A stretch of 64,000 nt of DNA from Crambe crambe (Eukaryota > Porifera > Demospongiae > Poecilosclerida > Crambeidae): positions 3,410,001 to 3,474,000 of the forward strand of contig OZ004587.1 of NCBI GenBank assembly GCA_963924555.1, given 5' to 3'. Below the pieces are notes generated by a model. The model saw nothing but the letters and a program-made list of their open reading frames with translations. It did not search any database and was not told where the DNA came from. The position numbers were made by a program, and so were the translations under genes. Positions 46,611 through 59,391 of the stretch are shown one piece after another; positions within the stretch are counted from its first letter, which is position 1; every line of letters starts with the position of its first letter.

Positions 46611-48069
46611 ATATTTCATTTTTTTTAAAATGTTTTTTCCCTTACTTGTTTTCTCTCTTTTTTTTTAATTATATTTTTAGCACTAGCTCACCTGCTTAAG
46701 TCCTTGGTAGCTACATGTAAAAGGGTGGACTAGCTACATAAAATCATGAAACTTTGAGGAGACAATTATTATGACAAATTGCTCCTCCCCCACATCCCAC
46801 TGCCATGCAGCGCATGTGGGGTATGAAATATAATTTTGTACATGGTAACCATGGACAATCGACCACACAGCATGCATCATAAGCATAGTGTGATTGATTG
46901 CCCCTCTTTGTTAAGAGGAAAGTGGCAATTCAACTGTTTCGCTCTAATTGGAGCTCTTCAGCATGGTGCAAAATTGAGAATCTTAGTCGTCAGGCGTCAT
47001 ACGTAAATTATAAACATATAACTGCGCATGCGTACTGTTTAAACATTTAAAATTACATGAATTAGGAGAGAGTAACTTAAAATAAGCCTTAAAAAGCTAA
47101 CTGTCGAGTGTTTTAGTAAACTTCTAACCTTTGGTGTTCAATTGACCTTTATCAAGAGATTTTTCGAGGCTCAACGACGAGTATGCGCGAGAAAGCACAC
47201 TCAGCATTTTGCAAGATTCCCGAAAACCGGAGTATTGAACGCTATTATTGCACGATACTATTGCACGACACGTAAGTAAGTAAAGTACGTACGCCTTTGG
47301 CATTTTGGAGTGAAGACATGGATCTAGCCTACTAAAGATGTTCGTATAGCATTTTTTTGGCGAGCGAACAGCTAGTGGTCGTTTCAATCTCATTATAAGA
47401 GAGTGCGCTAACACTTTCTAAGTAGGGATGGCGGTTCGATTAGCTAACATAAGAAAAAAACGAGTAATAAAATTGACTTTTGTTCTTTTTCTTTATAATA
47501 ATAATAAGATCACCGTACCGACTTACTGGCAATAGTCTTCTTTGGCCATCTGTTAGAGCGGCACCTACAGAATGATCTTAGCTTTGACTAAAGCGCTACT
47601 TCACATATAAGTGATATCGAAAGCAATCGGTAAATCTACGCCATTTTGATGCGCACGTCGTTAGGGTGCGGGGTATACTGGCCGGGCCCACGTATAAGTG
47701 CACACGTGGCTACTCAGTTTGGTAGAAAGTTTAGCTAAGCGAGGTGTTCAGTTTAATCGTTGAGTTCGCTATTTATTCTAAGAAGTTGATCTTCCTGACA
47801 TTGCTGATGTAGTAGAGAAGCTCATCCATTATATTACTTAACTGTAGTGTAGTCAGTACCATTCTATGCACGTAATTTATATTGCTGTTGCTGTAAAGTT
47901 TTGTATTAAATAATAGACAAAACTTGAATAGCTAAATAAATACTTCCAGAGACGGTGTGTATGCCTACAAAAGGCTTGTATCAGTTCAAATGACTATCAA
48001 TACTGCCACCCTCAATTCTTTACTTATACAAATTTACTTTCAATTTAAAGCACTAAAAAAAGGATAGAA
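46611..48069. other. Intergenic, no supported gene
   Basis: AT-rich with short T runs. A locally CpG-richer segment at about 47640-47760 (GGCCGGGCCC, repeated ACGT) could be promoter-like, but no adjacent coding region is visible. A GGCGAGCGAA motif, the end of the TIR family seen at 59307, occurs at about 47360. Confidence 0.4.
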
Positions 48070-48314
48070 ACAAGTGAGCAAAAAAAATTTTTTTCCAAAT
48101 AAAGTTAAGTAGGGATACCCTAAAATCTAACTGTGCTGTATAAAATACTCCAGTCTCGTATAAAAACAATCCCTCCTTTTACAACTGCCATAAATAGATA
48201 TATTTAGTGGACGTAAATGTAGTTTTTTTCATACGAAGCTGCAGTACATTATAAAGCCGAGTTAGATTTTTAGCTATCCTTTTATTTGGAAGAATATTTT
48301 TGCGCTCACTTGTG
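48070..48314. mobile_element. 245-bp foldback MITE-like element, AGTGAGCRCAAAAA family
   Basis: Ends ACAAGTGAGC (48070-) and GCTCACTTGT (-48314) are inverted copies, followed inward by A/T-rich arms containing AAATAAAG and GGGATA...TAAAATCTAACT against its complement. Same family as the elements at 54063-54750. Confidence 0.7.
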
Positions 48315-48767
48315 AATATTTAGCATCAATAATAACTTTTTTTCCGATATCTATAAAGGTATTTAATTGTCTTAGTGCATTTCAAGTTAGAATCAGAGTG
48401 TGAATACAGGCTAAAGGACAAATATTACAGAATATATGGTACACTCCAATTCAGAATAACTGGCTAGTCTCTCATTATTTGAGTCCTTATTTGTTATCTG
48501 GCAGCTCTATGTTCATTTGACTCTGCTCTCATTCTTGCTCTCATTTGATCTGCTCTTACAGCCGTTTCTTCAGTACATTCCTTCATCGTGGCTCTATCTC
48601 GCATTTATTTTGGCTAGTCTTGCTTTTCTATTTTCATTTCCTTCTGGCTTTGTCTCTCATTTTTGTCATGAAATCGCGCTCTTCAAAAATTTTAAATTTT
48701 GTTCAATTAGTAGTTTGCTTAGCGCGTTTCGTTCGCTAGCCAACTAGTGTATTTTCGTGTAACATTC

Positions 48768-50690
48768 AATCGGCGAGCGAGCGAAGCTGTTTGTTAAACT
48801 CACTCGTACTTTTAATTATTAGACTAAGCCTGAAATATTTTAGTGGTTGTTGCAGCTGCATACACGTACTATAATCATTACAACAAGCATGTATAAAGCC
48901 ATGCGCCTTAAATTCATTACGCGACACCAAGACAAAATCTGGAGAAGCATAAGCTATTTTTTCTGTGTATTTTGGGCACGTTTCATTTGTGTAGTTTAAG
49001 GTCAAATGAACATGAAAATGCGTATTTATTGAGCGAAGTGAGCCACACTCTTGTTATGCCTATTGGAACTCGATATATAAATGTGACCCGATTTACGAAA
49101 ACTGTTACTCAGAGACTAAATTAATAAAGTGTTAGGCAAATATTTATTCAGTTCAATCAAAAATAGTCAAAAAATTTTTATTGCATTAAGCACAAAAGCA
49201 ATTAAAGCTTCGTACACGGAGATTCTAACAGCATCCGTGTTGAAAATCATCAGAACTAAATAAGGCTTTTATAAAAAAATTTTATGCACCAAAATGTGAA
49301 TTGACTAACCAATCCACGTTACTTTCGATACATTGTTTCTCTTCCTTTATTTTCGGTTGGGGTTTTTTTAGTGCAATAAGGCAAATTTCTATCATTAGTT
49401 AGAAACTCCGTTAATCATCTTTGCCATTGAATTTTTATAGTTCAAAAGCGTGTCCTGAAATAATGTTTGCGTAGCTTACTCAACTTTTTTAGAAATGTAA
49501 TTGACGCTACATGAAACTACTAAGTCAGTTTTTCAGGCATAATAGAAGTTAAATCTTTCAAAATTTAGCTATGAGAGCCTAGAGGCAAATGCTATCTGGA
49601 AAAATTCATAATACGAATATGCACGTTCGTTTTATCTTCTCTCATATGATAAGTGGCCATAGCACTTAGAACAAATTGCAAGATCTTAATGCTTTCTACA
49701 GAATTTTATGATGTAGTAGCTAAGTGGATCTGAGGTTCATTGTTTTCTAAATGATTGTGATCTGTATTATACAGACTCTTATGTATGACAGCTGTGTATG
49801 CTGATACTACAACCACTGCAATATCTTAACCAAATGAGTTAAATTACAAATGACTTTAAACTATTGCTTCACTCGCCGATTTAACGTTATAGGAACATAG
49901 CCTAGTTTTGGCAAACGAAGAGAGAAACTCATGTCATATCAAGGGAACTCTTAGATATAATTATTTATTAAATTGTAAAATATATGTCTACACTCTGAAA
50001 TTCACAATGCGTACGTACAGCTAAGCTTATTTAAGTGGATTTTAGGCCTATACAAATCCAAGCGCTTTGTTGTAAGTACTGCCTGTCATATTCAAAGTAT
50101 ATTTGTTATTTCTGCTTCAGGTACATTAGACAAGGCTTATCTAGGAAGGTAAGCATTAAAATTTTTCTGTATATGTAGATTTCTGCAATTTAAATATAAA
50201 ACTCTCATCAAAATCTTCTAGAATTGAAACACAAATCAATTGCTAGCCATCAGCATAAAGGAATATTTGCACGCTAGCTCAATGTGATTGAAGTGTAATA
50301 CATCGCCCTAGTTTATACGTCAATAGCTAGCTGGGATAATCAATAATAGGCATGAGCATATTTGTTTGACATTCAAATGGAACGTAACCGTAGCACTTAG
50401 AATAAATAACTAATGCTAATTGCTTTAAAAGCATTTTTCATAGATGCGCTAAGTGGATTGTAGGCCAATGACTTTATAAATGTTTATTGTAATAATTATA
50501 CAGCTTTCTGTGTAATCAGCTGCCACAACCATTGCAATATATTAGGATTAGTCCATTAATTCTGAGTACAATGATTCTAATTGTTTCGCTCGATGTCCGA
50601 TTGAAGAAGTTTCACGATCATACAATAGTTAACTATGCTTGCTAGCAAATGAAGTACGTCTATAAAATTGGAAAGCGAGCGAAGCCAAAT
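48768..50690. repeat. Cluster of diverged GGCGAGCGAA-type TIR elements
   Basis: An inverted copy starts with CGGCGAGCGAGCGAAGC at about 48770. Direct copies carry GCCATAGCACTTAGAACAAA (about 49660), GCTAAGTGGAT, ACAACCACTGCAATAT and TTCACTCGCCGATT (about 49870). A further copy lies at about 50340-50610 (GCGCTAAGTGGATTGTAGG, GTTTCGCTCG), with another GCGAGCGAAGCC end at about 50675. They match the better preserved element at 59307-60785. Confidence 0.65.
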
Positions 50691-50699
50691 AATAGAAAT

Positions 50700-52650
50700 T
50701 TGAGATATTTATATGTACACGTACGTCTGTTGTAATACGCATGCGCTTAGGATTGAGCACGAAATATTAACTAGGCAACATTTGGAGTAATTTTCATGTA
50801 ATTATTTTCTTAGAGCGAGACTTCATGAAAGCGTCATAGCCAGCATAAGAAAATTTTAAAGGAACCAAAAAAAAATTAAATGCGAGATGTAGAGCCACGT
50901 GGAAGTAAAGAACAGAAGCTGCAGATGATAGGATGCAAGAGTAGAGCAAATATAAGCCTAATAAGAGAAGTTTCATCTAAATATAGCGATATGAGATTTG
51001 AGAAATGAGGATTCATAATATAGAGACTATCCATTGAGATAGAACAAGAGTGCATCGATTTACTTCGTGGTCCTCATCTTACAAACTGATTTTAGAGAAT
51101 AAAACATTCTGATCCTTACTTGGAATGTTCCAAAAAGTTAACGAATAAATTTTGAATACAATTCATTGTAGAGACCATATAATCATAAGGAATAAATCTA
51201 AATGACCATAGCTGATCGTTGCCTAACAAATGCTATACGATCATCTCTTGTATATATATATCGAACTCACGTTGACTTGATCAAGGAATGATTAACTATG
51301 CTTGCTAACCAGGATTCGCTCTTAAACCATTGTTGGGCGAGCAAAGGAATATATAAAATGTGAAGTTATGATCTCATTCATAAATTTGCATTTTACACAA
51401 TTTTTTGAAATATTCGTGTGACAGTTGGATTGGCACGTAAGTCCTCTCATTTTTATAGTCGAGCACTTTGTTTCTTTTTTCACTTTTTTTTTCTGAGTCT
51501 CCATACAATAGTAGCTAATAATCAAATGAGTTTTTGCTTATCAACATTAAAATGAGTTTGTTGTCGCTTAGTATTTGGAAATAACATTCGCACTGGTAAT
51601 TTTTTAGCCATACGTATGATGTTATACGGGATTAATAATTACCTATGAAATGCACAATTATTGCACGTAGACAAATATAATGTTTGGGATAAGAGATTAA
51701 TATTAACGCAGTTAAATGATGTTCTATCCACTAGTTTCTGCTCAGTTCTCGCTTATCTGCTTTTGGCTGTTTGATTTAGAATCAATCCATCTTAAGAATT
51801 CGGATCAGTCTACTGTACTGTGTACTCGTTTGATTTTAAGGTCTCTATCTCCATAGGATTATATTTTAAATAATGCATTTCCAATATTGTTTATCTATTT
51901 CTATTTTGATGGATTACAGTTTTAACACAACTTGCAAATGCTATGGACAATATATACAAAAAACATTACGTATTTAAAATTTTCCTGTCTTTCGATCCGA
52001 AAATAGGCTATAGCAACTGATTCCATTAAGTATGAGAGGGAATACAGTTCCATTAACAATGACAGTTAAAAATTAATTGACTAATTGTATAATATTAAGT
52101 ATTACATGACAGTTCTTCAAATTTGACGAAAATGCTGTCATTCAGCTGTTATCTTGCCTCTGTTGATAGTTGTTAACGAGAGCACGTTATCCGTTTATAT
52201 TCCGTACACATCATATAAATAGTATATATATCGAACTCCAGTTGATATGACTAATGAGTATATCGCTTTAATAGTTTATTATAGTTAATATCAATGAGTC
52301 ATGACCTGAGAGTCAGCAAAATCTCTCGCTGCAACTATATTATGTTTAAATGCGTAACATTTTAAAGTGAGCAATTGTTGCTGATAGGCTAAATTGATTA
52401 ATATTGTCAGAGACAAGTCTTTTAGTTGTGGTTCAAAGTAGATCCATACATAGATGCTTCGCTTGCATATATATTATGGATGAGTAGGAGGTACGTACAT
52501 CTTTGGCATTTATTACAAAAAAAACTTTTTTACGCGTTATGTATCCGCTATTTTAAGAATATGCCGATATGGAGAGGGTAGACCGATAACTTGCTGTTGT
52601 TCAAGTCAATTCAGGGAGAGTTTGTCACGATCTTCCCGACTAAAGTTGAC
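50700..52650. other. Intergenic, AT-rich, no supported gene
   Basis: Open frames are short and without motifs. TATATATATCGAACTC occurs near 51249-51268 and 52220-52240, probably ends of diverged repeats. Confidence 0.4.
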
Positions 52651-52770
52651 ATGGCCAAAGGACAAAAGAAAAACACATTGCGGAAATCTGCAATCCGAGG
52701 TTTGAGTGGACCTCTCCAAAAAACCTGGAATCTAATAGGAGCAAACGGATACGCTTTTGTTTGCCACTGA
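52651..52770 (+). CDS. Short basic ORF, 39 codons
   Basis: MAKGQKKNTLRKSAIRGLSG begins a basic peptide ending at TGA 52768-52770. The codon use and strongly basic start look like the first exon or a fragment of a real ORF, but nothing adjoining supports a gene. Confidence 0.15.
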   Translation: MAKGQKKNTLRKSAIRGLSGPLQKTWNLIGANGYAFVCH

Positions 52771-53736
52771 TGCAAGGACGGCGTTACTTATAACTATTAT
52801 TCTTTGGACAGTGTAACCGTTTTTATAGAAGGAGACTAGCCAATTCGAAGATAACTCCTCACTGATCTCACAGAAACCATCCTTATGAAGTTATGCGAGT
52901 GTAACCATCTGCTATCTTGCTTATATCTCACATTAATTTGTATCAGGTTACGGTTTGTATTTAAACTGTTAACATGATGATTGTCCGTGTCATAATGCAC
53001 CGTATAGTACATACTTCAATCTACGGCTTAGAATTACAATAGTGGCAAAACGCCTAGTGCTTAGGTCAAACACATACATAAGGATATTGCGAGCTCAGCT
53101 ACAATGTCCTGTGATACAATTTTATCTACCATTCAAGATCTCAATGTGATAGCCAATACCAACGTTTTTAAAATGGAGCACTGCCTAGTGAATGCTTAGC
53201 AGTTTGCGTAATTAACAAGACTCCGACATCTCGAAAGCTCGGTAAACGCAGAAATGTAATGAACAACTTAAGCTAAAAAGGAAGTTGGACATGATAAACT
53301 GGAAGTCTATACTGCAAAGTGGCGATTATGTTGGAAACACATCTCATTACAGCAAGGGCTTCTTTACAAATAAGCTTGATTGAAGCAAGAACATGCGGAG
53401 AGAGACAGTTGATACTTTTTCGAATTAATTTGATGGTATATTCTATTAACACATAATCATGGCGAATTACTGGATGATTTTAAGCAAGTAGAGACAGATG
53501 TGGCATTTTTTATGGTACTCGGAAAGTATTAAGCAAAAGGTTTTAACACAAAGTAGATTCAATGGAATTTTCTATGTCTCCAAACAGGAAACTATCTAGC
53601 CATAAATTCGAACTTATGGCGATTGAAGTATTAGTATTCTTTTTTTTGAAGATTATAATAAATCAATATAGGGAGAGATTGGTGGAGTACGTATTACTAA
53701 AATCACTTTTCAGAAAATTTTTCACCCTGTATCACC

Positions 53737-53770
53737 CTGATGAAGGCTAGAGTATTCTGGTCAAAACGTT
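53737..53770 (+). ncRNA. Degenerate hammerhead-like motif
   Basis: CTGATGA (53737-53743) is followed by a 7-bp stem, GGCTAGA / TCTGGTC with a GTAT loop, and then AAAACG. A hammerhead core is CUGAUGA-stem II-GAAA; here the G of GAAA is A, so it would be inactive. Penelope-like elements carry such motifs; no GIY-YIG or RT frame was found beside it. Confidence 0.3.
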
Positions 53771-53917
53771 GGTGTTTTGTTTCATAAGCTAATTTTATGA
53801 GAACTAATTCTATTGAATTTTTTTATTTTGAAATGGGGGTTTGATCGAACCCCCCGAATCCCCCTGCCTACGTGCCTGATATTAGAACAGCCACTGTGAA
53901 TATGAGTAAATTTTATT

Positions 53918-53967
53918 CTCTCTCTCTCTCTCCCTCCCTCCCTCCCTCTCTCTCTCTCTCTATCTCT
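53918..53967. repeat. CT/CCCT low-complexity tract
   Basis: Interrupted (CT)n with a (CCCT)n centre, about 50 bp. Confidence 0.85.
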
Positions 53968-54062
53968 CATGCCTTAATAATGTATAGAGGTTCACTCATT
54001 TAACGTATCCTGTAAATAAACAACATCCTTAATCATTATTAGATATCAAAAAAAAAACAACA

Positions 54063-54750
54063 AAAAAAACGCCTCACATGAGCACAAAATTATACTGACA
54101 ACCTCTAAATAAAGTGAAGTAAGGATAAAATTTATCACTCCTAGCCCTCTTAATTTCAATAACCACACCAATAATACTTCTCTCCCCCTAAGTGAGTCAA
54201 GTAACCCCTTACCCATACCCACAGCAATATGACAAAACTACTATTCCTACTTCACTCATAGGCCTCCTAATTTCAATAGCCACACCAATCTAGGAGGCAT
54301 AGGAGTGAAGTAGGAATAGTAGTTTTATAATATTGCTGTGGGCACGGGTAAGGAGTTACTTGACTCACTTAGGGGGAGAGAAGTAGGATATAGGTATGGT
54401 TATTGAAATTAGGAGGGCTAGGAGTGATAGGAATGCAGCTAAACTTTTATGGCTATCCCTACTTCACTTTTTATTTAGAGGGAATTTTTTTGCGCTCATA
54501 GCTGATTACAAAGAAAAAGAATGGAAACAACTGAGCACAAAAATTTCTTCTAAATAAAAAGTGTAGGGATAGCCATAAAATTCAGCTGCATTCCTGTCAC
54601 TCCTAGCCCTCCTAATTTCAATATCCATGCCATATATATCACCCAACCTAAATCCCTACTCCACTCCCCCTTCAGCAATAAGTGAGTCAAGTAACCTCTT
54701 ACCTGTACCCTCAAAAATTATGGCAATAATATTATTACAAAACTTCTATT
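54063..54750. mobile_element. Large foldback element (about 440 bp) followed by a solo arm
   Basis: 54063-54500 is a long imperfect hairpin: GAGCACAAAATT, TCTAAATAAAGTGAAGTA, CACTCCTAGCCCTC and ACTCACTTAGGGGGAGAG motifs recur inverted in the second half. From about 54525 to 54750 a third arm (GAGCACAAAAATTTC, CACTCCTAGCCCTCCTAATT) repeats the left half only. Same family as 48070-48314. Confidence 0.75.
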
Positions 54751-56079
54751 CCTACTTCCTATCTTGTCGACAGTGCAGAATTAAATTCATGCTCGCTAAA
54801 TTAAGACCATTTGATTTGTATGACAGTATATTTTGCTTGCTCAGATTTATCTTGCACATGCACAAATTCGACTGGTCAACCAACCTGGGGATTGATTTTC
54901 TCAATATTAGTGTGCGCCTTTTTTTGACCACATCCGTGTTGTCAAAGTAGCGGATTTCCGCCATTGGGTGGTTGCTAAGTGTAGTGTCAAAATAAACAGA
55001 AGAGCGACAATTTTAGTGAGGCAGCTAAGGGATGTTTTAATTTTGTGGTGAATAAGAATTTACATTAATAATTAATAGGCAATTATACTGTATTTTTTAC
55101 TCTTGGGCCCCTTTTTTGGCTCACTGGAGATAAAACATACCAAAATATCAACAATAAGTTATAGTGTGCTATAAAGTACCTGCCTGGTTGCTTATAAGAG
55201 ATACAATCACTGAAAAGTGGTCTTCAAGGTGCATTCGTTGGGCCCCTTTCCTGACTTACCACTTTAAGTGTTGCAGTCTTATTACATTCTAACAACTACA
55301 TCATAAGTTGTAGTGTGCTAATGTTTACATTTGTTGCAAGGAAACTTGAGGTGAAAAATTGAAACTTAGAATGCCATGAAAGTTCCTTCATTCAAGGAGA
55401 GCCAAGAATTGGAAGAGGAAACACAGTGAAGAAATACATTCCTATCTCTCCTCTCTTAAAATACTGAAAAGTGAAACTAAGACCAACAGTACCCTCCCTA
55501 GTGGTAAATAGCATAGCACAGCTAGCTGAAATCTGTAATGTATAGCTTCATCATGATAGTAGCGAGTCCAAAGGTCACCAAAATTACGTCACCATTTAAT
55601 TTTAAAATTATACGTTTTCGCGCGGCACCGAAAAGGTCAAATTTTCAATTTGAATTTCTCAGGCTATCGTAGGACCGAAGTCTACACAAAAATATATCAT
55701 TTTGGAGCTCTAGAGTTGCTCTTTCCGTTTGTGCTGGTAAGAACTTTCCTCTCCTAACAGTACGTTGAATACTGCCTTAGATAAACTATTTAAGCCTCCC
55801 TAGGAGTCAGTTCCCCGAAGCGTTGATACTTACATAGCCTGATGTATCCTCCTTTATGAAGTTTTGTTGGTGTGAAGTTATTTTCTGGTGAATATTAGTA
55901 TTGAGAGTGTGAATAACATAATTTAAGTAAATATTTTGCATTTAGATGGTTGATAGGCATGGAATTTTAAATTCCTACTATGTTTTCTATTTAGAAGCAT
56001 GCCAGAGTTTGTTGGAAAATATTGTCAGCAGCTAAATCTTTCAACTGAAATTCCCAGTCAATTCCTCAAGTTCAGCCAT
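54751..56079. other. Flank of the transposon-like gene; no supported gene
   Basis: No coding region with motifs. The segment includes a CG-rich patch (CGTTTTCGCGCGGCACCG at about 55613) and a run with possible promoter function ahead of the next gene. No terminal inverted repeat matching the far side of that gene was found by eye. Confidence 0.35.
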
Positions 56080-59000
56080 CTAAAATAACTAATGGACTAA
56101 TCAATGAATTAGTAAAGTTCCATAAAATAAGGAGGTTACCTTGGAAGGCTGCTATCAGTTGGTTGACTCAACTGTATGGGAGGAAGTGGCCAATTAAAAA
56201 TCCGCCAGCTGAATTAACCTTGATTAAGACATTGACCACTGTCAATCAAAAACACCGTAGTCTGGTGCTTAAACGTAACTCTGTTAATTTAAATAAATTT
56301 TGTGAGAGTCAATTTTTGCTTCCACAATCAGTATGTATAAAAGATAATGAATGTTATGCACCACCTACCCAACAGGATCATGCCAAAAGGCGGTCAATAT
56401 TAAGAAAAGAAGAATTCCAAGCATATAAAATACTCTTCAAGGATTTGACTAAAGATTTCCAAGCAGCCAAAGTGAAGCAGAACTGATCCAGAAAAAGTAT
56501 CATTCTCTTAGGAAGGAAGTTAATTGTCGAAATCTCCATAAAAGGGAAAAAAGGAAAATGCTTAATATTAAGGAAAAAAAGAAAATAATCCGTACTTTGG
56601 TGTCAGAGAATAAGAAATTAGCAGACACTTTACAAAGATTTCAAAGGCGTTATGAGAAACATGAAGCAAAAAACACTGAAAAGTTGAAGAAGTGTCGAGA
56701 GAAAATCAAGAAAACTAAAGCAAGGTACAAAGTGAAGTATTATCGTTTACGAAGAAGGTTGAAACCATGCAAAACTTTTACAGATTCTGAGGCAAGTCTA
56801 AGTGAGGAGGAAAGTGATGAAGAAGTAGAGTTTTCAACAATGGAAAATGGCCATTTTGATTCCAAAATCCGAGAATGCTGTATGGAATTACTTGCCCAGA
56901 ATGTTGGTATTCATAATATTCAAGCATGTATCAAAGCAGTACTTGGCCTAGTAGGGTGCAAAGCAAGTTGTCTACCCAGCAAATCCACTTTAGCTAACAT
57001 GATGGTGGAAGCTAGGTCTATTGCTCATTTACAGATAGCTGATGAAGTGCCACGTCATGTTATGAATACACTTCATTCAGATGGCACCACAAAATTTGGT
57101 GAAAAATTTGGTGGTTTCCAAGTGACTACACCAGATTCATGTTATTCAATTTGTCTTACTGATATGAAAGCTAGTGGTGCTATGGATTTCAAAGATCTAC
57201 TGGATAATAGCTTATCTGATATCAAGAATGCTTGTCAGGCTGTTGGAAAGGTGCACTCAGATATATCCAAACATATTTTGGTATCACTATGTCTGACAGG
57301 CATATCGTTGAAAAAAAAATTTAATGAGCTATTGGAGTCATATAGAGCAAAAGTTTTGCCAGAAGTTATCAGTGGTTGGAATGACCTTTCCCCAGATCAA
57401 CAATCTTCTTTGTCCAGGATGAATAACTTTTTTTGTGGGTTACATTTCCTAGTAGCATTAGCAGATTCTGCTGCAGAAACCCTTAAAAAGTGGGAATTGC
57501 TGTATCCAAGTGATTATAACTCTGACAGTGAACCAGGAACAGTACGTTTGATACGTACAGCATGCAAGGCCATTCAAAAGCAATGCTCAGAACAGGTTGG
57601 TTGCCACATGATGTTCAAAACCTATTTGCAGACGCAAGGTGTTGCAGTATTCCCTATTGCGAAATTTAGGGGAATATTCTGTTTCATAATGCTGCTGGAG
57701 TCTACTTTCTTAGAGATCATATGAAGCGATACTTCAGTGAAATACACAACACGCAAAACAAGCTCCTTCAAGCTGTGTGCAATGATCTAAGCAATGTCCA
57801 TTATATAGTTGGTTGTCGTGCTCTTGGTATTATCAATAAATGTATCACAGGTCCATTGTGGAGATTAATTGAGTCTACAAAAACCATGAGTGGAATAGGA
57901 TTACTCTATCAACGATTGCATCGTTCTTTTGCTTCGTGGTCAGAGGATTCTTCCAATCTCCTCATAGGAAGTGGTCTTGAAATGATTGATCGTGATGATG
58001 AAGTTTGCAAGGAATTATTCCTTGCTGGTCAACAGACTGATAATTTAGTTCTTGAGCTGCTCCAAATGCTATGTGAGTCATTTCATCTCGTATCGGATCG
58101 ACTTCTTGGTGACCATCTTGAAGGAGAGTTTGCCTCTATGTCACCTGAACAGCTAGACACTGAAGCTGCAACAGTACCAAAAACAAATGCTTGTAGTGAA
58201 CGGGACTTTGCTCTATTGGATAGGTATGTTAGTACAGATATACATGCTTAAATTTTATGAAGGGTCCACTAATAATGGATGCATACGTGTGTTTAGACTT
58301 TGAACTCGAGACTCGGTAATTGATTAATGAGGCTTAGTTATTCTTATGGAGTTCAAAGTTCAAGTTTGGAGTATAGCTGCAGATTTCATGTAGTTTTAAA
58401 AATCCTTATTGTATACATAGGTTACTACGAGAAAAGCCGAATTGCTCAGCTATTGCCATGGAAAGTATGATCTTATTCAAGAGAAATCAAACAGCCAAGT
58501 GGTTGAAGTCTAAAAGCAATGAAGAGAAAAAGAAAATGTTCACCGCTTGCATTAAACTTGGTCGTCAGCAGAGAAAGCTTTACAAGGAGAGGGAATTGGA
58601 AATCAGAGATTATCGGATGAATGTGATAAAGAAAAAAGAGGAAGAGATAATGAGAAGAAAGGAGGAAGTGAAAAAGAAAAAGGAGTCCCTGTGTTTTAAA
58701 ATTTCTAAGGATGGCTTCTGGGATAGCAAGGAAGAAATATATACCAAAATTGCAGCAAAAAGTGAGACCAAAAAGAGAACATTGCTACAGACTCAACTTC
58801 GTTTTAGACAGTTTGTCCTGAAGCAGCCATATCCTGATAAAACCATTTTCTCTTTTTCAAAGGCGAAGAAAAAGCTATCTTCTGATCAACTTATGTCCAA
58901 TTTGTGTGAGCTAATAGATTCAAGTCCAAGAGTAGAAGTTGCCGATATTCTAAGCATGCCAAACAGTTGGATTGGGAAACAAATCAAGCATCGGTTTGTT

Positions 59001-59152
59001 GATGAGCAAGACAGTACCACAACCTGGTACCATGGTCTAGTAGTTGGTGCCCCAGAACCCCAGTTATTTGAGGTAATATACTTTGGAGAAGAAATATATG
59101 AATTTGATCTGTTGCAAGATTATAATGATGGAGACTTAGAATTATTATTGTG
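56080..59152 (+). pseudogene. Transposon-like gene of an unnamed metazoan multicopy family, frameshifted
   Basis: Four linked open frames read in order: about 56080-56486, up to 57720 from about 56470, 57675-58222, and 58420-59153. The third and fourth join through a normal GT-AG intron (58223-58419) giving ERDFALLDR-LLREKPNCSAIAME. Frameshifts near 56465 and 57675 separate the others. Landmarks: a basic coiled-coil (56.56-56.77 kb), HSDGTTKFGEKFGGFQVTT, RMNNFFCGLHFLVALAD, ILFHNAAGVYFLRDHM, a Lys/Glu-rich helix, and a C-terminal SH3/chromo-like segment (WIGKQIKHRF, WYHGLVVG, YEFDLLQDYNDGDLELL). From memory, related proteins recur in sponge and coral genomes in many copies; transposase or domesticated transposon is inferred, and no DDE triad was assigned. 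Confidence 0.6.
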
Positions 59153-59391
59153 ACTGATAAATAGTTTTTTGTTTTTTTTAAAGAGGAAAGCTTGAGCTAC
59201 ATTTTGCATTTTTTAGTTTGTTTTTTGGTGTTTTCTTCGAGTTTTTGTGGCATAAACTGTAGATGTTATTTGACAATAATAATTGTACGGTGCCGTTTTT
59301 TTAATTGGCGAGCGAAGCGAGCCACTCTCTGGTCATGTCAACGGGAGCTCGAGATATATATTATTATACGTACGTCATAGCTAGCAGGCAT

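Noticed and set aside
47124..47414. 96-codon reverse-strand ORF
   Set aside because: No family motif, no splice context, irregular composition; likely chance.
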